DNA of 64,000 nt from Terrabacter sp. Root181 (GTDB lineage: Bacteria > Actinomycetota > Actinomycetes > Actinomycetales > Dermatophilaceae): positions 268,298-332,297 of the forward strand of contig NZ_LMHU01000009.1 of assembly GCF_001428505.1 (NCBI RefSeq), in the 5' to 3' direction. This document shows positions 46,365-54,723 of this stretch, piece by piece. Made by a program: the position numbers and the translations under genes. The first letter of the stretch is position 1; every line of letters begins with the position of its first letter. The notes beneath the pieces were generated by a model. That model saw nothing but the letters and a program-made list of their open reading frames with translations. It was not told the origin of the DNA and searched no databases.

Positions 46365-46392
46365 CCGTTTGTTGGCGCACCCTCCGTAGGGT
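46360..46392 (+). promoter_or_regulatory. SARP-type operator and promoter of the small secreted peptide gene
   Basis: GTTAGCC (46360-46366), GTTT, GTTGGCG (46371-46377), 9 nt, then TAGGGT (46387-46392). The first heptamer overlaps the SARP stop codon and is also the right arm of a GGCTAAC-GGTT-GTTAGCC palindrome (46349-46366). The peptide start is 59 nt beyond the -10 box. Confidence 0.7.
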
Positions 46393-46451
46393 CGGGTGCA
46401 TCAGCACAGGCCCTCACCGGACGGGCCTCATGGTCAAGGGGAGTCACCATC

Positions 46452-46607
46452 ATGAAGCTTGTCGCTCGTGTCGCCGCCGCCGTCATCGTCACCGGCCTCT
46501 TCGGCATGTCGGGTGCCGCCACCAACGCCCAGGCCGCACCGCCGAGCTGGTGCGCCTACCAGAGCGCGGACGGCTCCTGCCACCCCACTCCGCCGCAGAC
46601 GGCCTGA
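46452..46607 (+). CDS. Small secreted peptide, 51 residues
   Basis: ATG at 46452 with AAGGGGAG upstream, stop TGA at 46605-46607. A signal peptide (KLVARVAAAVIVTGLFGMSG to TNAQA) covers about 28 residues, leaving a mature peptide of about 22-23 residues with two cysteines nine apart (WCAYQSADGSC) and a Pro-rich end (HPTPPQTA). It resembles no family I know. It has its own SARP-type promoter and a 16-bp hairpin behind it. It could be a signal, a cell-wall ligand or an antimicrobial peptide; the sequence does not decide. Gene reality rests on ribosome binding site, signal peptide, promoter and terminator together. Confidence 0.72.
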   Translation: MKLVARVAAAVIVTGLFGMSGAATNAQAAPPSWCAYQSADGSCHPTPPQTA

Positions 46608-46627
46608 CCCGCCCTCTCCCACAACGC

Positions 46628-46663
46628 GACTGCCGCGCCGACCTCGTGGTCGGCGCGGCAGTC
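46628..46663. terminator. 16-bp perfect hairpin terminator
   Basis: GACTGCCGCGCCGACC (46628-46643), loop TCGT, GGTCGGCGCGGCAGTC (46648-46663). It serves the peptide gene and probably the convergent ABC exporter operon too. Confidence 0.88.
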
Positions 46664-46698
46664 GGGTCTGCACCGGCGCCCCGGCGGGCTCCCGCGAG

Positions 46699-48825
46699 TC
46701 AGCTCGGCGGAGCACCGTCCGCCGGCACCGCGCTGTCCGGCGCAGGGACGCCGGGTCCACCGGTCGGTCCGGGCGCGCCCGCCCCGACACCGGCAAGCTC
46801 GGGTATGCCGTCCGGCGCACCGGGTGCCCCCGCCGTCTCGTCGAGGTCGGCCGCGGCACCCGCGAACTGGGCGGCATACAACGTCGCGTAGGCCCCATCG
46901 GTCGCGAGCAGCTCGGCGTGCGAGCCCTTCTCGACGATGCGCCCCTCCTCCATGACGAGGATGAGGTCGGCGTCGCGGATCGTCGAGAGACGGTGCGCGA
47001 TGACGAAGCTCGTGCGATCGGACCGCAGCGCCGCCATGGCGTGCTGGACGAGCAGCTCGGTGCGCGTGTCGACCGAGCTCGTCGCCTCGTCGAGGATGAG
47101 CAGCGCCGGGTCGGAGAGGAACGCGCGGGCGATCGTGACGAGCTGCTTCTCGCCGGCCGAGATGTTGGACGCCTCGTCGTCGAGCACCGTGTCGTAGCCG
47201 TCGGGCAGCGAGTGCACGAAACGGTCGACGTAGGTGGCCTTGGCGGCCGCGACGACCTCCTCGTCCGTGGCACCCGGCCGGCCGTACGCGATGTTGTCGC
47301 GGATCGTGCCACCGAAGAGCCACGTGTCCTGCAGCACCATGCCGATGCGGGCGCGCAGGTCGTGGCGCGTCAGGTCGCGGATGTCGACGCCATCGAGGGT
47401 GATGCGTCCGCCGTCGAGCTCGTAGAACCGCATGATGAGGTTGACGAGCGTCGTCTTGCCGGCGCCGGTCGGGCCGACGATGGCCACGGTCTGTCCGGGC
47501 CGCACCGACAGGTCGAGGTCCTCGATGAGCGGCTTCTCGGGCGTGTAGGAGAACGCGACCGACTCGAACGCCACCGCGCCGTGCGGGTCGTCGATGCGGG
47601 TCGGGGTGGCGAGGTCTGGCTCCTGCTCCTCGGCGTCGAGCACCTCGAAGACGCGTTCGGCCGACGCGACGCCCGACTGGAGCACGTTGGCCATCGAGGC
47701 GACCTGCGTCAGCGGCTGCGTGAACTGGCGGGAGTACTGGATGAAGGCCTGGACGTCACCGAGGCTCATCGTGCCCGAGGCGACCCGCAGGCCACCGACG
47801 ACGGCGATGGCGACGTAGTTGAGGTTTCCGACGAACATCATGACCGGCATGATGATGCCGCTGATGAACTGGGCACCGAACGACGCCTCGAAGAGCTCGT
47901 CGTTCTTCTGCTTGAAGTTCGCCTGGGTCTCCTTCTGGCGGCCGTAGACCTTGACGAGCCCGTGGCCGGTGAAGGTCTCCTCGACGATGCCGTTCAGCTC
48001 GCCGGTGTTGCGCCACTGCTGGATGAAGAGCTTCTGCGAGCGCTTGGCGATGAGGGCCGTCACGACGATCGAGATCGGGATGGAGACGAGGGCGATGAGC
48101 GCCAGCTCCCACGAGATCCAGAACATGATGCCGAGCACGGCGACGACCGTGAGGAGCGAGTTGAGCAGCTGCGACATCGTCTGCTGCAGGGACTGGCCGA
48201 CGTTGTCGATGTCGTTGGTCACGCGGCTGAGCAGCTCGCCACGCGGCTGGTTGTCGAAGTAGGGCAGCGGCAGCCGGTTGAGCTTGGCCTCGACCTCCTG
48301 GCGCAGGTCGTACATCGTGCGCTGGAGGACGCCCTGCAGGATCCAACCCTGGATCCACATGAGCAGCGACGCGACGACGAAGAGCGCGACGACGACCAGC
48401 AGCACGCTGCCGACGGCCTCGAAGTCGATGCCCTCGCCCGGGGTGAAGTCGACGTTGCTCAGCAGGTCGGCATACGTCGTCTGGCCCTGCGCCCGCAGGG
48501 TCTCGATGACCTGCTCCTTGGTGGTGCCGGGCGGCGCCTGGATCGTGCTACCGATGACACCGGCGAAGATCAGGTCGGTCGCGCGGCCGAGGATCTTCGG
48601 CCCGATCGAGCTGAGCGCGACGCTCGCGACCGACAGCACGAGGACGACGATGACCTTGACGCGGTGCGGGCGCAGCCGGCCCAGCAGGCGCTTGGCCGAC
48701 GGGCCGAAGTTGAGCGACTTCTCGCCCGGCTGGCCCATCTGCATGTGGGGCGGACCGCCCCGACGGGCCGGACCGCGCCGGTTCTCCGCGGCCTTCTCCT
48801 CGGCCGTCTTGACTCCCTCGGCCAT
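46699..48825 (-). CDS. ABC multidrug exporter subunit, catalytic-Glu half
   Basis: 708 residues: six-helix exporter domain, then an ATPase domain with Walker A VGPTGAGKTT, Q-loop VLQDTWLFGGTIRDN, a deviant signature ISAGEKQLVTIARAF and Walker B LLILDEATSSVD with the catalytic Glu. The C-terminus is a Gly/Pro-rich tail. The first 60 residues hold a charged GPARRGG stretch. It starts on the last base of the partner's stop (TGATG), so both halves are made together as a heterodimer. Mycobacterial Rv1272c/Rv1273c-type exporters are the nearest relatives I can suggest. Substrate unknown; regulation by the TipA-like protein is predicted. Confidence 0.9.
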   Translation of the reverse strand: MAEGVKTAEEKAAENRRGPARRGGPPHMQMGQPGEKSLNFGPSAKRLLGRLRPHRVKVIVVLVLSVASVALSSIGPKILGRATDLIFAGVIGSTIQAPPGTTKEQVIETLRAQGQTTYADLLSNVDFTPGEGIDFEAVGSVLLVVVALFVVASLLMWIQGWILQGVLQRTMYDLRQEVEAKLNRLPLPYFDNQPRGELLSRVTNDIDNVGQSLQQTMSQLLNSLLTVVAVLGIMFWISWELALIALVSIPISIVVTALIAKRSQKLFIQQWRNTGELNGIVEETFTGHGLVKVYGRQKETQANFKQKNDELFEASFGAQFISGIIMPVMMFVGNLNYVAIAVVGGLRVASGTMSLGDVQAFIQYSRQFTQPLTQVASMANVLQSGVASAERVFEVLDAEEQEPDLATPTRIDDPHGAVAFESVAFSYTPEKPLIEDLDLSVRPGQTVAIVGPTGAGKTTLVNLIMRFYELDGGRITLDGVDIRDLTRHDLRARIGMVLQDTWLFGGTIRDNIAYGRPGATDEEVVAAAKATYVDRFVHSLPDGYDTVLDDEASNISAGEKQLVTIARAFLSDPALLILDEATSSVDTRTELLVQHAMAALRSDRTSFVIAHRLSTIRDADLILVMEEGRIVEKGSHAELLATDGAYATLYAAQFAGAAADLDETAGAPGAPDGIPELAGVGAGAPGPTGGPGVPAPDSAVPADGAPPS

Positions 48826-50555
48826 CAGGCCGCCTCCTCCGCGCTGCGCTGGGACTCGACGATCTCCTGGTAGGTCTCACAGGAGTCGACGAGCTGGTCG
48901 TGCGTGCCCTGGCCGACGATGCGGCCGTCCTCGAGCACGATGATGTGGTCGGCGTCGACGATCGTCGAGACGCGCTGGGCCACGATGACGACGGTGCTGT
49001 GCGCCGTGGCCGGGCGCAGGGCCCGGCGCAGGCGTGCGTCCGTCGACAGGTCGAGGGCCGAGAACGAGTCGTCGAACAGGTAGATGTCGGGTCGCTTGAC
49101 GATCGCCCGGGCGATGGCGAGGCGCTGGCGCTGGCCGCCCGAGACGTTGGTGCCGCCCTGTGCGATGGCCGAGTCGAGGCCGCCCATCGCCTCGACGAAG
49201 TCCTGTCCCTGCGCGATGCGCAAGGCGTCCCACAGCTCGTCGTCGGTGGCGTCGGGGTTGCCGTAGCGCAGGTTGGTCGCGACGGTCCCGCTGAAGAGGT
49301 ACGGCTTCTGCGGGACGAGCCCGATCTTGCTCCACAGGTCGTCGAGCTCGAGGTCGCGCACGTCGACGCCCCCGACCCGCACGCGGCCCGTCGAGGCGTC
49401 GAACAGGCGCGGCACGAGGCCGAGGAGGGTCGTCTTGCCGGCACCGGTCGAGCCGATGATGGCCGTCGTGCGCCCCGGGTCGGCCCGGAAGCTGACGTCG
49501 TGGAGCACGGCCGCCTCGGCTCCCGGGTAGTGGAAGTCGACGCCGACGAACTCGAGCCCGGCGGCAGCGGCCGGCATCCGCAGGGGCTGGACGGACTCCA
49601 CGACGGACGACTCGGTGTCGAGGACCTCCTGGATGCGGCCGGCCGAGACCGAGGCACGCGGGATCATCGTGGCCATGAAGGTCGCCATCATGACGGCCAT
49701 GAGGATCTGGACGAGGTAGGACAGGAACGCCGTCAGCTCGCCGATCTGCATGTCGCCGGAGGCGATGCGGTGGGCGCCGAACCACATGACGGCCACGGTC
49801 GAGAGGTTGAAGATGACCATGACGATCGGGAAGACGAGCGCCATGAGCCGCCCGACCTGGAGACCGGCGTTGGTCAGCTGGTCGTTGGCCTCGGCGAAGC
49901 GGGCCTCCTCGTGCTCCTCGCGGACGAAGGCGCGCACGACGCGGATGCCGGTGATCTGCTCGCGCATCACGCGGTTGACCCCGTCGAGGGAGGTCTGCAT
50001 GCGCCCGAACCACGGCACCATCCGGGAGATGACGAGGCCGACGACGAGGCCGAGGAGCGGCACCGCGACGGCGACGAGCCACGACAGGCCGACGTCCTCA
50101 CGCAGGGCCATGATGATGCCGCCGACCATCATGATCGGGGTCGTCACCAGCAGGGCGAAGCCCATGAAGACGACCATCTGCACCTGGGTGACGTCGTTGG
50201 TGCTGCGCGAGATGAGCGTCGGCGCGCCGAAGCGCGTCACCTCCTGGGCCGAGAAGTCGACGACGGTGCCGAAGACGTTGCCCCGGATGTCGCGACCCAT
50301 GCCCATGGCGACGCGGGCGGCGAGGAAGGTGGCCGCGATGGACGCGGCGATCTGCACGAGGCTGACGGCGAGCATGATGCCGCCGTGGCTGATGATGAAG
50401 GCGGTGTCGCCCTTGGCCACGCCCTCGTCGATGATCTCGCCGTTGAGGCTCGGCAGGTAGAGGGAGGCCATGGTGCTGACCAGCTGGGCCAGGACGATGA
50501 GCACGATCTGGCCCGAGTAGGGGCGCAGGTGACTGCGGAGCAGTCGGATCAGCAT
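48825..50555 (-). CDS. ABC multidrug exporter subunit, degenerate half
   Basis: 576 residues: six membrane helices, then an ATPase domain with Walker A IGSTGAGKTTLL, an intact signature NVSGGQRQRLAIARA and Walker B IYLFDDSFSALD, in which Asp replaces the catalytic Glu. Together with the partner's deviant signature this gives one consensus and one degenerate ATP site, the hallmark of asymmetric heterodimeric exporters. The ATG at 50555 follows GAAAGG. The promoter upstream (50590-50620) is of MerR type with the operator seen at the TipA-like gene. Confidence 0.9.
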   Translation of the reverse strand: MLIRLLRSHLRPYSGQIVLIVLAQLVSTMASLYLPSLNGEIIDEGVAKGDTAFIISHGGIMLAVSLVQIAASIAATFLAARVAMGMGRDIRGNVFGTVVDFSAQEVTRFGAPTLISRSTNDVTQVQMVVFMGFALLVTTPIMMVGGIIMALREDVGLSWLVAVAVPLLGLVVGLVISRMVPWFGRMQTSLDGVNRVMREQITGIRVVRAFVREEHEEARFAEANDQLTNAGLQVGRLMALVFPIVMVIFNLSTVAVMWFGAHRIASGDMQIGELTAFLSYLVQILMAVMMATFMATMIPRASVSAGRIQEVLDTESSVVESVQPLRMPAAAAGLEFVGVDFHYPGAEAAVLHDVSFRADPGRTTAIIGSTGAGKTTLLGLVPRLFDASTGRVRVGGVDVRDLELDDLWSKIGLVPQKPYLFSGTVATNLRYGNPDATDDELWDALRIAQGQDFVEAMGGLDSAIAQGGTNVSGGQRQRLAIARAIVKRPDIYLFDDSFSALDLSTDARLRRALRPATAHSTVVIVAQRVSTIVDADHIIVLEDGRIVGQGTHDQLVDSCETYQEIVESQRSAEEAA

Positions 50556-50589
50556 GTCGGTGCCTTTCGGTGCGTGGTGTCGCTGAGGA

Positions 50590-50620
50590 ACGCTAGGGAC
50601 TCACGTGGGGTGAGGGTCAA
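50590..50620 (-). promoter_or_regulatory. MerR-type promoter of the ABC exporter operon
   Basis: Minus strand: TTGACC (50620-50615), a 19-bp spacer and TAGCGT (50595-50590). The spacer contains CTCAC-N5-GTGAG (50600-50614). The TipA-like gene's own promoter has the same TTGACCCTCAC-N5-GTGAG core and spacing, so that protein is the predicted activator. Confidence 0.75.
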
Positions 50621-50628
50621 CTGGTTTG

Positions 50629-51387
50629 TCACGGTCGCGGCTCCCCGCTCGGTGCGAGCATCCGCGGCTCCCCGCCGAGCTGCGCGTGGAGCTCGGCGAT
50701 CGACAGGCCGCTCTCGGTGGGGCTGGGCCGTCTCACGAGTCCGAAAAGGACGGTGTCGACGATCTCCTCGGGCGTCAGCACCTGCCCGTCGGCGATGCCG
50801 GGGTGGCTGCCCGAGAAGGTGAGCAGCCGGATGCGGTGGATGACGTCGGGGCCGGGGACGACGAGGTGTTCCTCGTCGTGGATGAGCAGCTCGTGGATCG
50901 ACTCGAGCAGCGGCTGGTGGGCGGCCTCGTGCTCCTCCTCGTCGGCGTGTCCGCGCAGGTGCCGACCAGCGTCATAGCAGGCCCGGTGCGGGCCGCGGTT
51001 GGGCGGCTCGCTCAGGCCGAGGGCGCCCATCAGACCGAAGACCTCGGTGAAGCGCATCTGCATGATCCGTGTGAAGTCGACGAGCCGGTCACGCAGCGAG
51101 CCCTCGGGGTCGATGGCCGCGATGCGCCGCCGCACGGGAGCCGGGCAGAACGCGGCCTGGACGGCCTCGTTCTCGAGAACCTCCTTGGTCGGGAAGACCC
51201 GGAAGATCGTGCCCTCGGCGACACCCGCCTCCTGGGCGATCTCGCTCGTCGTCGGCTTGCGTCCCTCGCGGTGGGCGAGCCGGACGAAGACCTCGATGAG
51301 GGCGTCCCGGCGGTCGTCGGGGTTCATCGGGGCGGCCCGCTGACCGGCGCGCTGGCCGTCCACTCGTGTCGACATGCTGTCCATCAT
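50629..51387 (-). CDS. TetR-family transcriptional regulator
   Basis: About 250 residues. Helix-turn-helix at the N-terminus (ALIEVFVRLAHREGRKPTTS, EIAQEAGVAEGTIFRVFPTK). The C-terminal ligand domain includes FTRIMQMRFTEVFGLMG and the acidic/His-rich HADEEEHEAAHQPLLESIHE. The start is uncertain: an ATG at 51405 lies within the operator palindrome, so the ATGs at 51387, 51384 or 51375 are more likely. Divergent from the OFA transporter, with an 18-bp palindrome between them. It ends 9 bp from the ABC exporter promoter, so read-through into that operon is also possible. Confidence 0.82.
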   Translation of the reverse strand: MMDSMSTRVDGQRAGQRAAPMNPDDRRDALIEVFVRLAHREGRKPTTSEIAQEAGVAEGTIFRVFPTKEVLENEAVQAAFCPAPVRRRIAAIDPEGSLRDRLVDFTRIMQMRFTEVFGLMGALGLSEPPNRGPHRACYDAGRHLRGHADEEEHEAAHQPLLESIHELLIHDEEHLVVPGPDVIHRIRLLTFSGSHPGIADGQVLTPEEIVDTVLFGLVRRPSPTESGLSIAELHAQLGGEPRMLAPSGEPRP

Positions 51388-51390
51388 GAA

Positions 51391-51408
51391 TGAGTGAGTG
51401 CTCACTCA
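51391..51408. promoter_or_regulatory. TetR-type operator palindrome
   Basis: TGAGTGAG-TG-CTCACTCA is a perfect 8+2+8 inverted repeat directly before the likely start of the TetR gene, a classic autoregulatory operator for this family. It is about 140 bp before the divergent transporter gene. Confidence 0.75.
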
Positions 51409-51545
51409 CAAGTCGATTGCCCGGTACGGATGACACATTTCGCCCTGAACCCGGGTATGCACCCCTCCGGATCCCTCGTCCGCGCCACCGCCACCTCGCG
51501 CGCGGTCCCACGCCCACCCGTCCCTCTCGTCGATCCGAGGTCCGC

Positions 51546-53111
51546 ATGACTGCAACGACGCAGCGCACCGCCACGACCACCAGCTCCCCGGGATTCCTCG
51601 ACCGTCGCCGCACGGTCGCCCCGATCGGCTTCAACCGCTGGCTCATCCCGCCGGCCGCCCTCGCCGTCCACCTGTGCATCGGCCAGGTCTACGCGACGAG
51701 CGTCTACAAGACGTCACTCGTCGCACACTTCGACACCTCGCAGACCGCGATCGGCATCATCTTCTCGATCGCCATCGTCATGCTCGGCCTGTCCGCCGCC
51801 GTCTTCGGCACGTGGGTCGACCGCAACGGCCCCCGCAAGGCGATGTTCGTCGCCACGGTGTGCTGGAGCGCCGGCTTCCTCGTCGGGGCGGCCGGCATCG
51901 CGACGAGCCAGCTGTGGCTGCTCTACCTCGGCTACGGCGTCATCGGCGGCATCGGACTCGGCATCGGCTACATCTCGCCGGTCTCGACGCTCATCAAGTG
52001 GTTCCCGGACCGTCCGGGCCTCGCCACGGGCCTCGCGATCATGGGCTTCGGTGGCGGCGCCATGGTCGCGAGCCCCCTCTCGCGCCAGCTGCTCAGCCGC
52101 TACGACCCGGGCTACACCCCCTCCGACTCGACGTCGACGGCCGACGGGCACGCCCTGACCCTCCTCTTCGTCACCCTCGGGATCGTCTACGCGCTCGTCA
52201 TGCTCATCGGCGTCTTCAACATCCGCGTGCCGCACCCCGACTGGAAGCCCGAGGGCTGGACCCCGCCCGCCGACGCGAGCGACACCGCCGCCCTCGTCAC
52301 GACGAAGTCGGTCTCGGCCGCGAGCTCGATCCGCACGCCGCAGTTCTGGCTGCTCTGGGTCGTCCTCTTCTGCAACGTCACGGCCGGTATCGGCATCCTC
52401 GAGCAGGCCAGCCCGATGATCCAGGACTTCTTCCGGGAGAACGGCTCGTCCGCCGTGACCGTTGCTGCCGCAGGCGGATTCGTCGGCCTGCTGTCGCTCT
52501 TCAACATGGCCGGCCGCTTCGTGTGGAGCTCCACGAGCGACGCCATCGGCCGCAAGCCGATGTACATGGTCTACCTCGGCGTCGGCATCCTCGCCTACAT
52601 CGGTCTCGCCCTCGCCGGCCACGTCGCCATCGGGCTCTTCGTCCTCATCGCCGCGGTGCTCATCTCGTTCTACGGCGGCGGTTTCGCGACCGCTCCCGCC
52701 TACCTGCGCGACCTCTTCGGCACCTTCCAGGTCGGCGCCATCCACGGCCGGCTGCTCACGGCCTGGTCGGCCGCCGGCGTCGCGGGCCCGCTCATCATCA
52801 ACGGCTTCCTCGACGCCCAGGGCAAGCCCGGCACCCTGACGGCCGACGCCTACACGCCGGCGCTGCTGACGATGGTCGGCGTGCTGGCGGTCGGCTTCGT
52901 CGCCAACCTCCTCGTGCGCCCGGTCGCCGACCGCTTCCACGAGTCGGACGACGTCGTCGAGGCGGCCAAGCCGGCGCCGGTGGACGACGGTGAGGGCTCG
53001 TCCCGGATGCCGGGACCTGCGCGCGTCGTCGCCCTCTGGGCGGTCATCGCGGTCATCCTCGCCTACGGCGTCATCCAGACGATCACCACGGCGGCCAAGC
53101 TCCTCGCCTGA
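51546..53111 (+). CDS. MFS transporter, OFA (oxalate/formate antiporter) family
   Basis: 521 residues with 12 predicted helices and a longer loop between helices 6 and 7. MFS motif A-like GTWVDRNGPRKAMFV follows helix 2, and YISPVSTLIKWFPDRPGLAT-type text (GIGYISPVSTLIKWFPDRPG) is typical of OFA proteins. The C-terminal half has STSDAIGRKPMYMVY. A final extra helix (VVALWAVIAVILAYGVIQ) follows a short acidic linker. OFA transporters carry small organic acids; the substrate is not determined. Start ATG at 51546, with GAGG upstream. It is divergent from a TetR gene. Confidence 0.87.
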   Translation: MTATTQRTATTTSSPGFLDRRRTVAPIGFNRWLIPPAALAVHLCIGQVYATSVYKTSLVAHFDTSQTAIGIIFSIAIVMLGLSAAVFGTWVDRNGPRKAMFVATVCWSAGFLVGAAGIATSQLWLLYLGYGVIGGIGLGIGYISPVSTLIKWFPDRPGLATGLAIMGFGGGAMVASPLSRQLLSRYDPGYTPSDSTSTADGHALTLLFVTLGIVYALVMLIGVFNIRVPHPDWKPEGWTPPADASDTAALVTTKSVSAASSIRTPQFWLLWVVLFCNVTAGIGILEQASPMIQDFFRENGSSAVTVAAAGGFVGLLSLFNMAGRFVWSSTSDAIGRKPMYMVYLGVGILAYIGLALAGHVAIGLFVLIAAVLISFYGGGFATAPAYLRDLFGTFQVGAIHGRLLTAWSAAGVAGPLIINGFLDAQGKPGTLTADAYTPALLTMVGVLAVGFVANLLVRPVADRFHESDDVVEAAKPAPVDDGEGSSRMPGPARVVALWAVIAVILAYGVIQTITTAAKLLA

Positions 53112-53153
53112 CCTCCATCGCGCGCTGAGGAGCGCGAAAACCCTTACGGCGGC

Positions 53154-53179
53154 GGCCTGCTCGTTCAGACGAGCAGGCC
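53154..53179. terminator. Hairpin terminator between convergent genes
   Basis: GGCCTGCTCG (53154-53163), a 6-nt loop, CGAGCAGGCC (53170-53179). It overlaps the last codons of the methyltransferase gene. A smaller CGCGCT/AGCGCG hairpin followed by AAAAC lies just before it at about 53120-53140. Confidence 0.75.
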
Positions 53180-54622
53180 GGGGACGAGCTCGGACCGCAC
53201 GTCGCCGGCATCCAGGTCGAGCACCGTCGCGATGGCGTCGAGCGCGACCCGCGCCGTCAGCTCACCGTCGGCCACACCGAGGTATGCCGCCAGCAGCGTC
53301 CCGGCACGGACGACGCGTCCCAGCCCGCCGCCCTGCCGGACGAGGATGACGCTCGGGTCCTCGGCGCCGGGTGTGCCGTGGCGCTCCTCCGTCACGTCGG
53401 GCGCGCACGACCAGGCGACGTCGAGGACGTCGTCGTCGGAGTGCTCCGCCAGCCACGTCCGGGCGCGCAGGCCGGCGTCGACCGCCGGTCCCATCGGCGC
53501 CGCGACAGGGCCGTGGGCCTCGTCGAGGGAACGCCACGTCGCCCGGTCCGTCGCCGGACGCTGGAGCGTGACGACCCCGAACCCGACCCGCTCGACACCG
53601 CGCGAGGCGAAGTCGCGCAGCCACGCGGCATACATCCTCGAGTGGGCCTCGCTCCCGGGCTGGGCGCCGCCGTCGCGCGCCCACAGCTCGGCGTACTCGG
53701 CGGGGTCCTGGGACTCACGCTGGATCACCCAGGCGTCGAGGGCGACACCCTCACCGGCCTGCTCGTCGAGCCAGTCGGCCCACACGTCTCGCCACGTGCG
53801 ACCGGCCGGGACCTCCCAGTTGCCGAGGAACTGGGCGATGCCGCCCGGCTCCAGCACGGCGCCGACCTGGCGGACGAGCGAACGGACGAGAGTGTCACCG
53901 GCGCGGCCGCCGTCGCGGTACTCGTAGAGTGGCAGGCCCTCGTCACGGGGCGTGATGACGAAGGGCGGGTTGCTGACGACGAGCGAAAACTCTTGCCCCG
54001 CAACGGGATCGAGCAGGTCACCGCCGAGCAGCTGAACGCCCGGGACCGCGTCGGCACCCTCGGAGGCGGCGAGCGCGAGGTTGAAGGCGGCATACGCCAG
54101 GGCTCGCTCGGAGATGTCGGTGGCGACGATCGCACCGACGTGGCCGGTCAGGTGCAGGGCCTGGACACCGCACCCGGTCCCGAGGTCGAGCGCGCGGTCG
54201 ACGGACCGCCGGACGGTCCACGACGCGAGGGTGGTCGAGGCGCCGCCGATGCCGAGCACGTGGTCAGGACGCAGCGGCCCGCCGACGGCGAGCTCGGAGA
54301 GGTCGGAGGCGACCCACCAGTCGTGGGCATCGTCGCCGTAGGGCCGCAGGTCGCACGTCGCGACGACGTCGCGGTCAGGCGGTGCCCAGCGGTCGGCGGC
54401 GAAGCCGGCACGGCCGCCCTCGAGACGCACGAGGCCGAGGGCGACGGCCCCGTCGACGCCGAGCGACGGCAGGGTCGCAGCGAGGGCCGAGGCCCGCACC
54501 GGACGGCCGAGCGTGAAGAGGCGCACGAGGACGCCGCACGCGTCGTCGACCGACGTGGCCGACGCATCGGTCTCGAGCAGCGCGGGCAGTGGCTGCTCCC
54601 GGTGCAGGGCGGCGGACGCCAC
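53165..54622 (-). CDS. Class I SAM-dependent methyltransferase (small-domain, N5-Gln/RlmG-like)
   Basis: At least 485 residues. The SAM-binding motif I is ALDLGTGCGVQALHL, motif II region AIVATDISERALAYAAFN, and the catalytic NPPF is in LVVSNPPFVITPRDEG. NPPF marks N-methyltransferases of the PrmC/RlmG/RsmC group. An N-terminal domain of about 140 residues and a large C-terminal domain flank the catalytic core. The GTG at 54622 is the only usual start codon available; however, the frame stays open for about 100 nt upstream to the stop of the STAS gene, and family members usually have that segment. A CTG at 54725-54727 is the only candidate there. Substrate unknown. Confidence 0.83.
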   Translation of the reverse strand: MASAALHREQPLPALLETDASATSVDDACGVLVRLFTLGRPVRASALAATLPSLGVDGAVALGLVRLEGGRAGFAADRWAPPDRDVVATCDLRPYGDDAHDWWVASDLSELAVGGPLRPDHVLGIGGASTTLASWTVRRSVDRALDLGTGCGVQALHLTGHVGAIVATDISERALAYAAFNLALAASEGADAVPGVQLLGGDLLDPVAGQEFSLVVSNPPFVITPRDEGLPLYEYRDGGRAGDTLVRSLVRQVGAVLEPGGIAQFLGNWEVPAGRTWRDVWADWLDEQAGEGVALDAWVIQRESQDPAEYAELWARDGGAQPGSEAHSRMYAAWLRDFASRGVERVGFGVVTLQRPATDRATWRSLDEAHGPVAAPMGPAVDAGLRARTWLAEHSDDDVLDVAWSCAPDVTEERHGTPGAEDPSVILVRQGGGLGRVVRAGTLLAAYLGVADGELTARVALDAIATVLDLDAGDVRSELVPGLLV

Positions 54623-54723
54623 CGGGCCGAGCCGGTCGGCGACGCCGTCGACGGTGAAACCGGCCGCCGAGAGGTCCGCACGCAGCAGCGCGACGAGGGA
54701 CCGGTCGACGACGGGGGTGTCGT

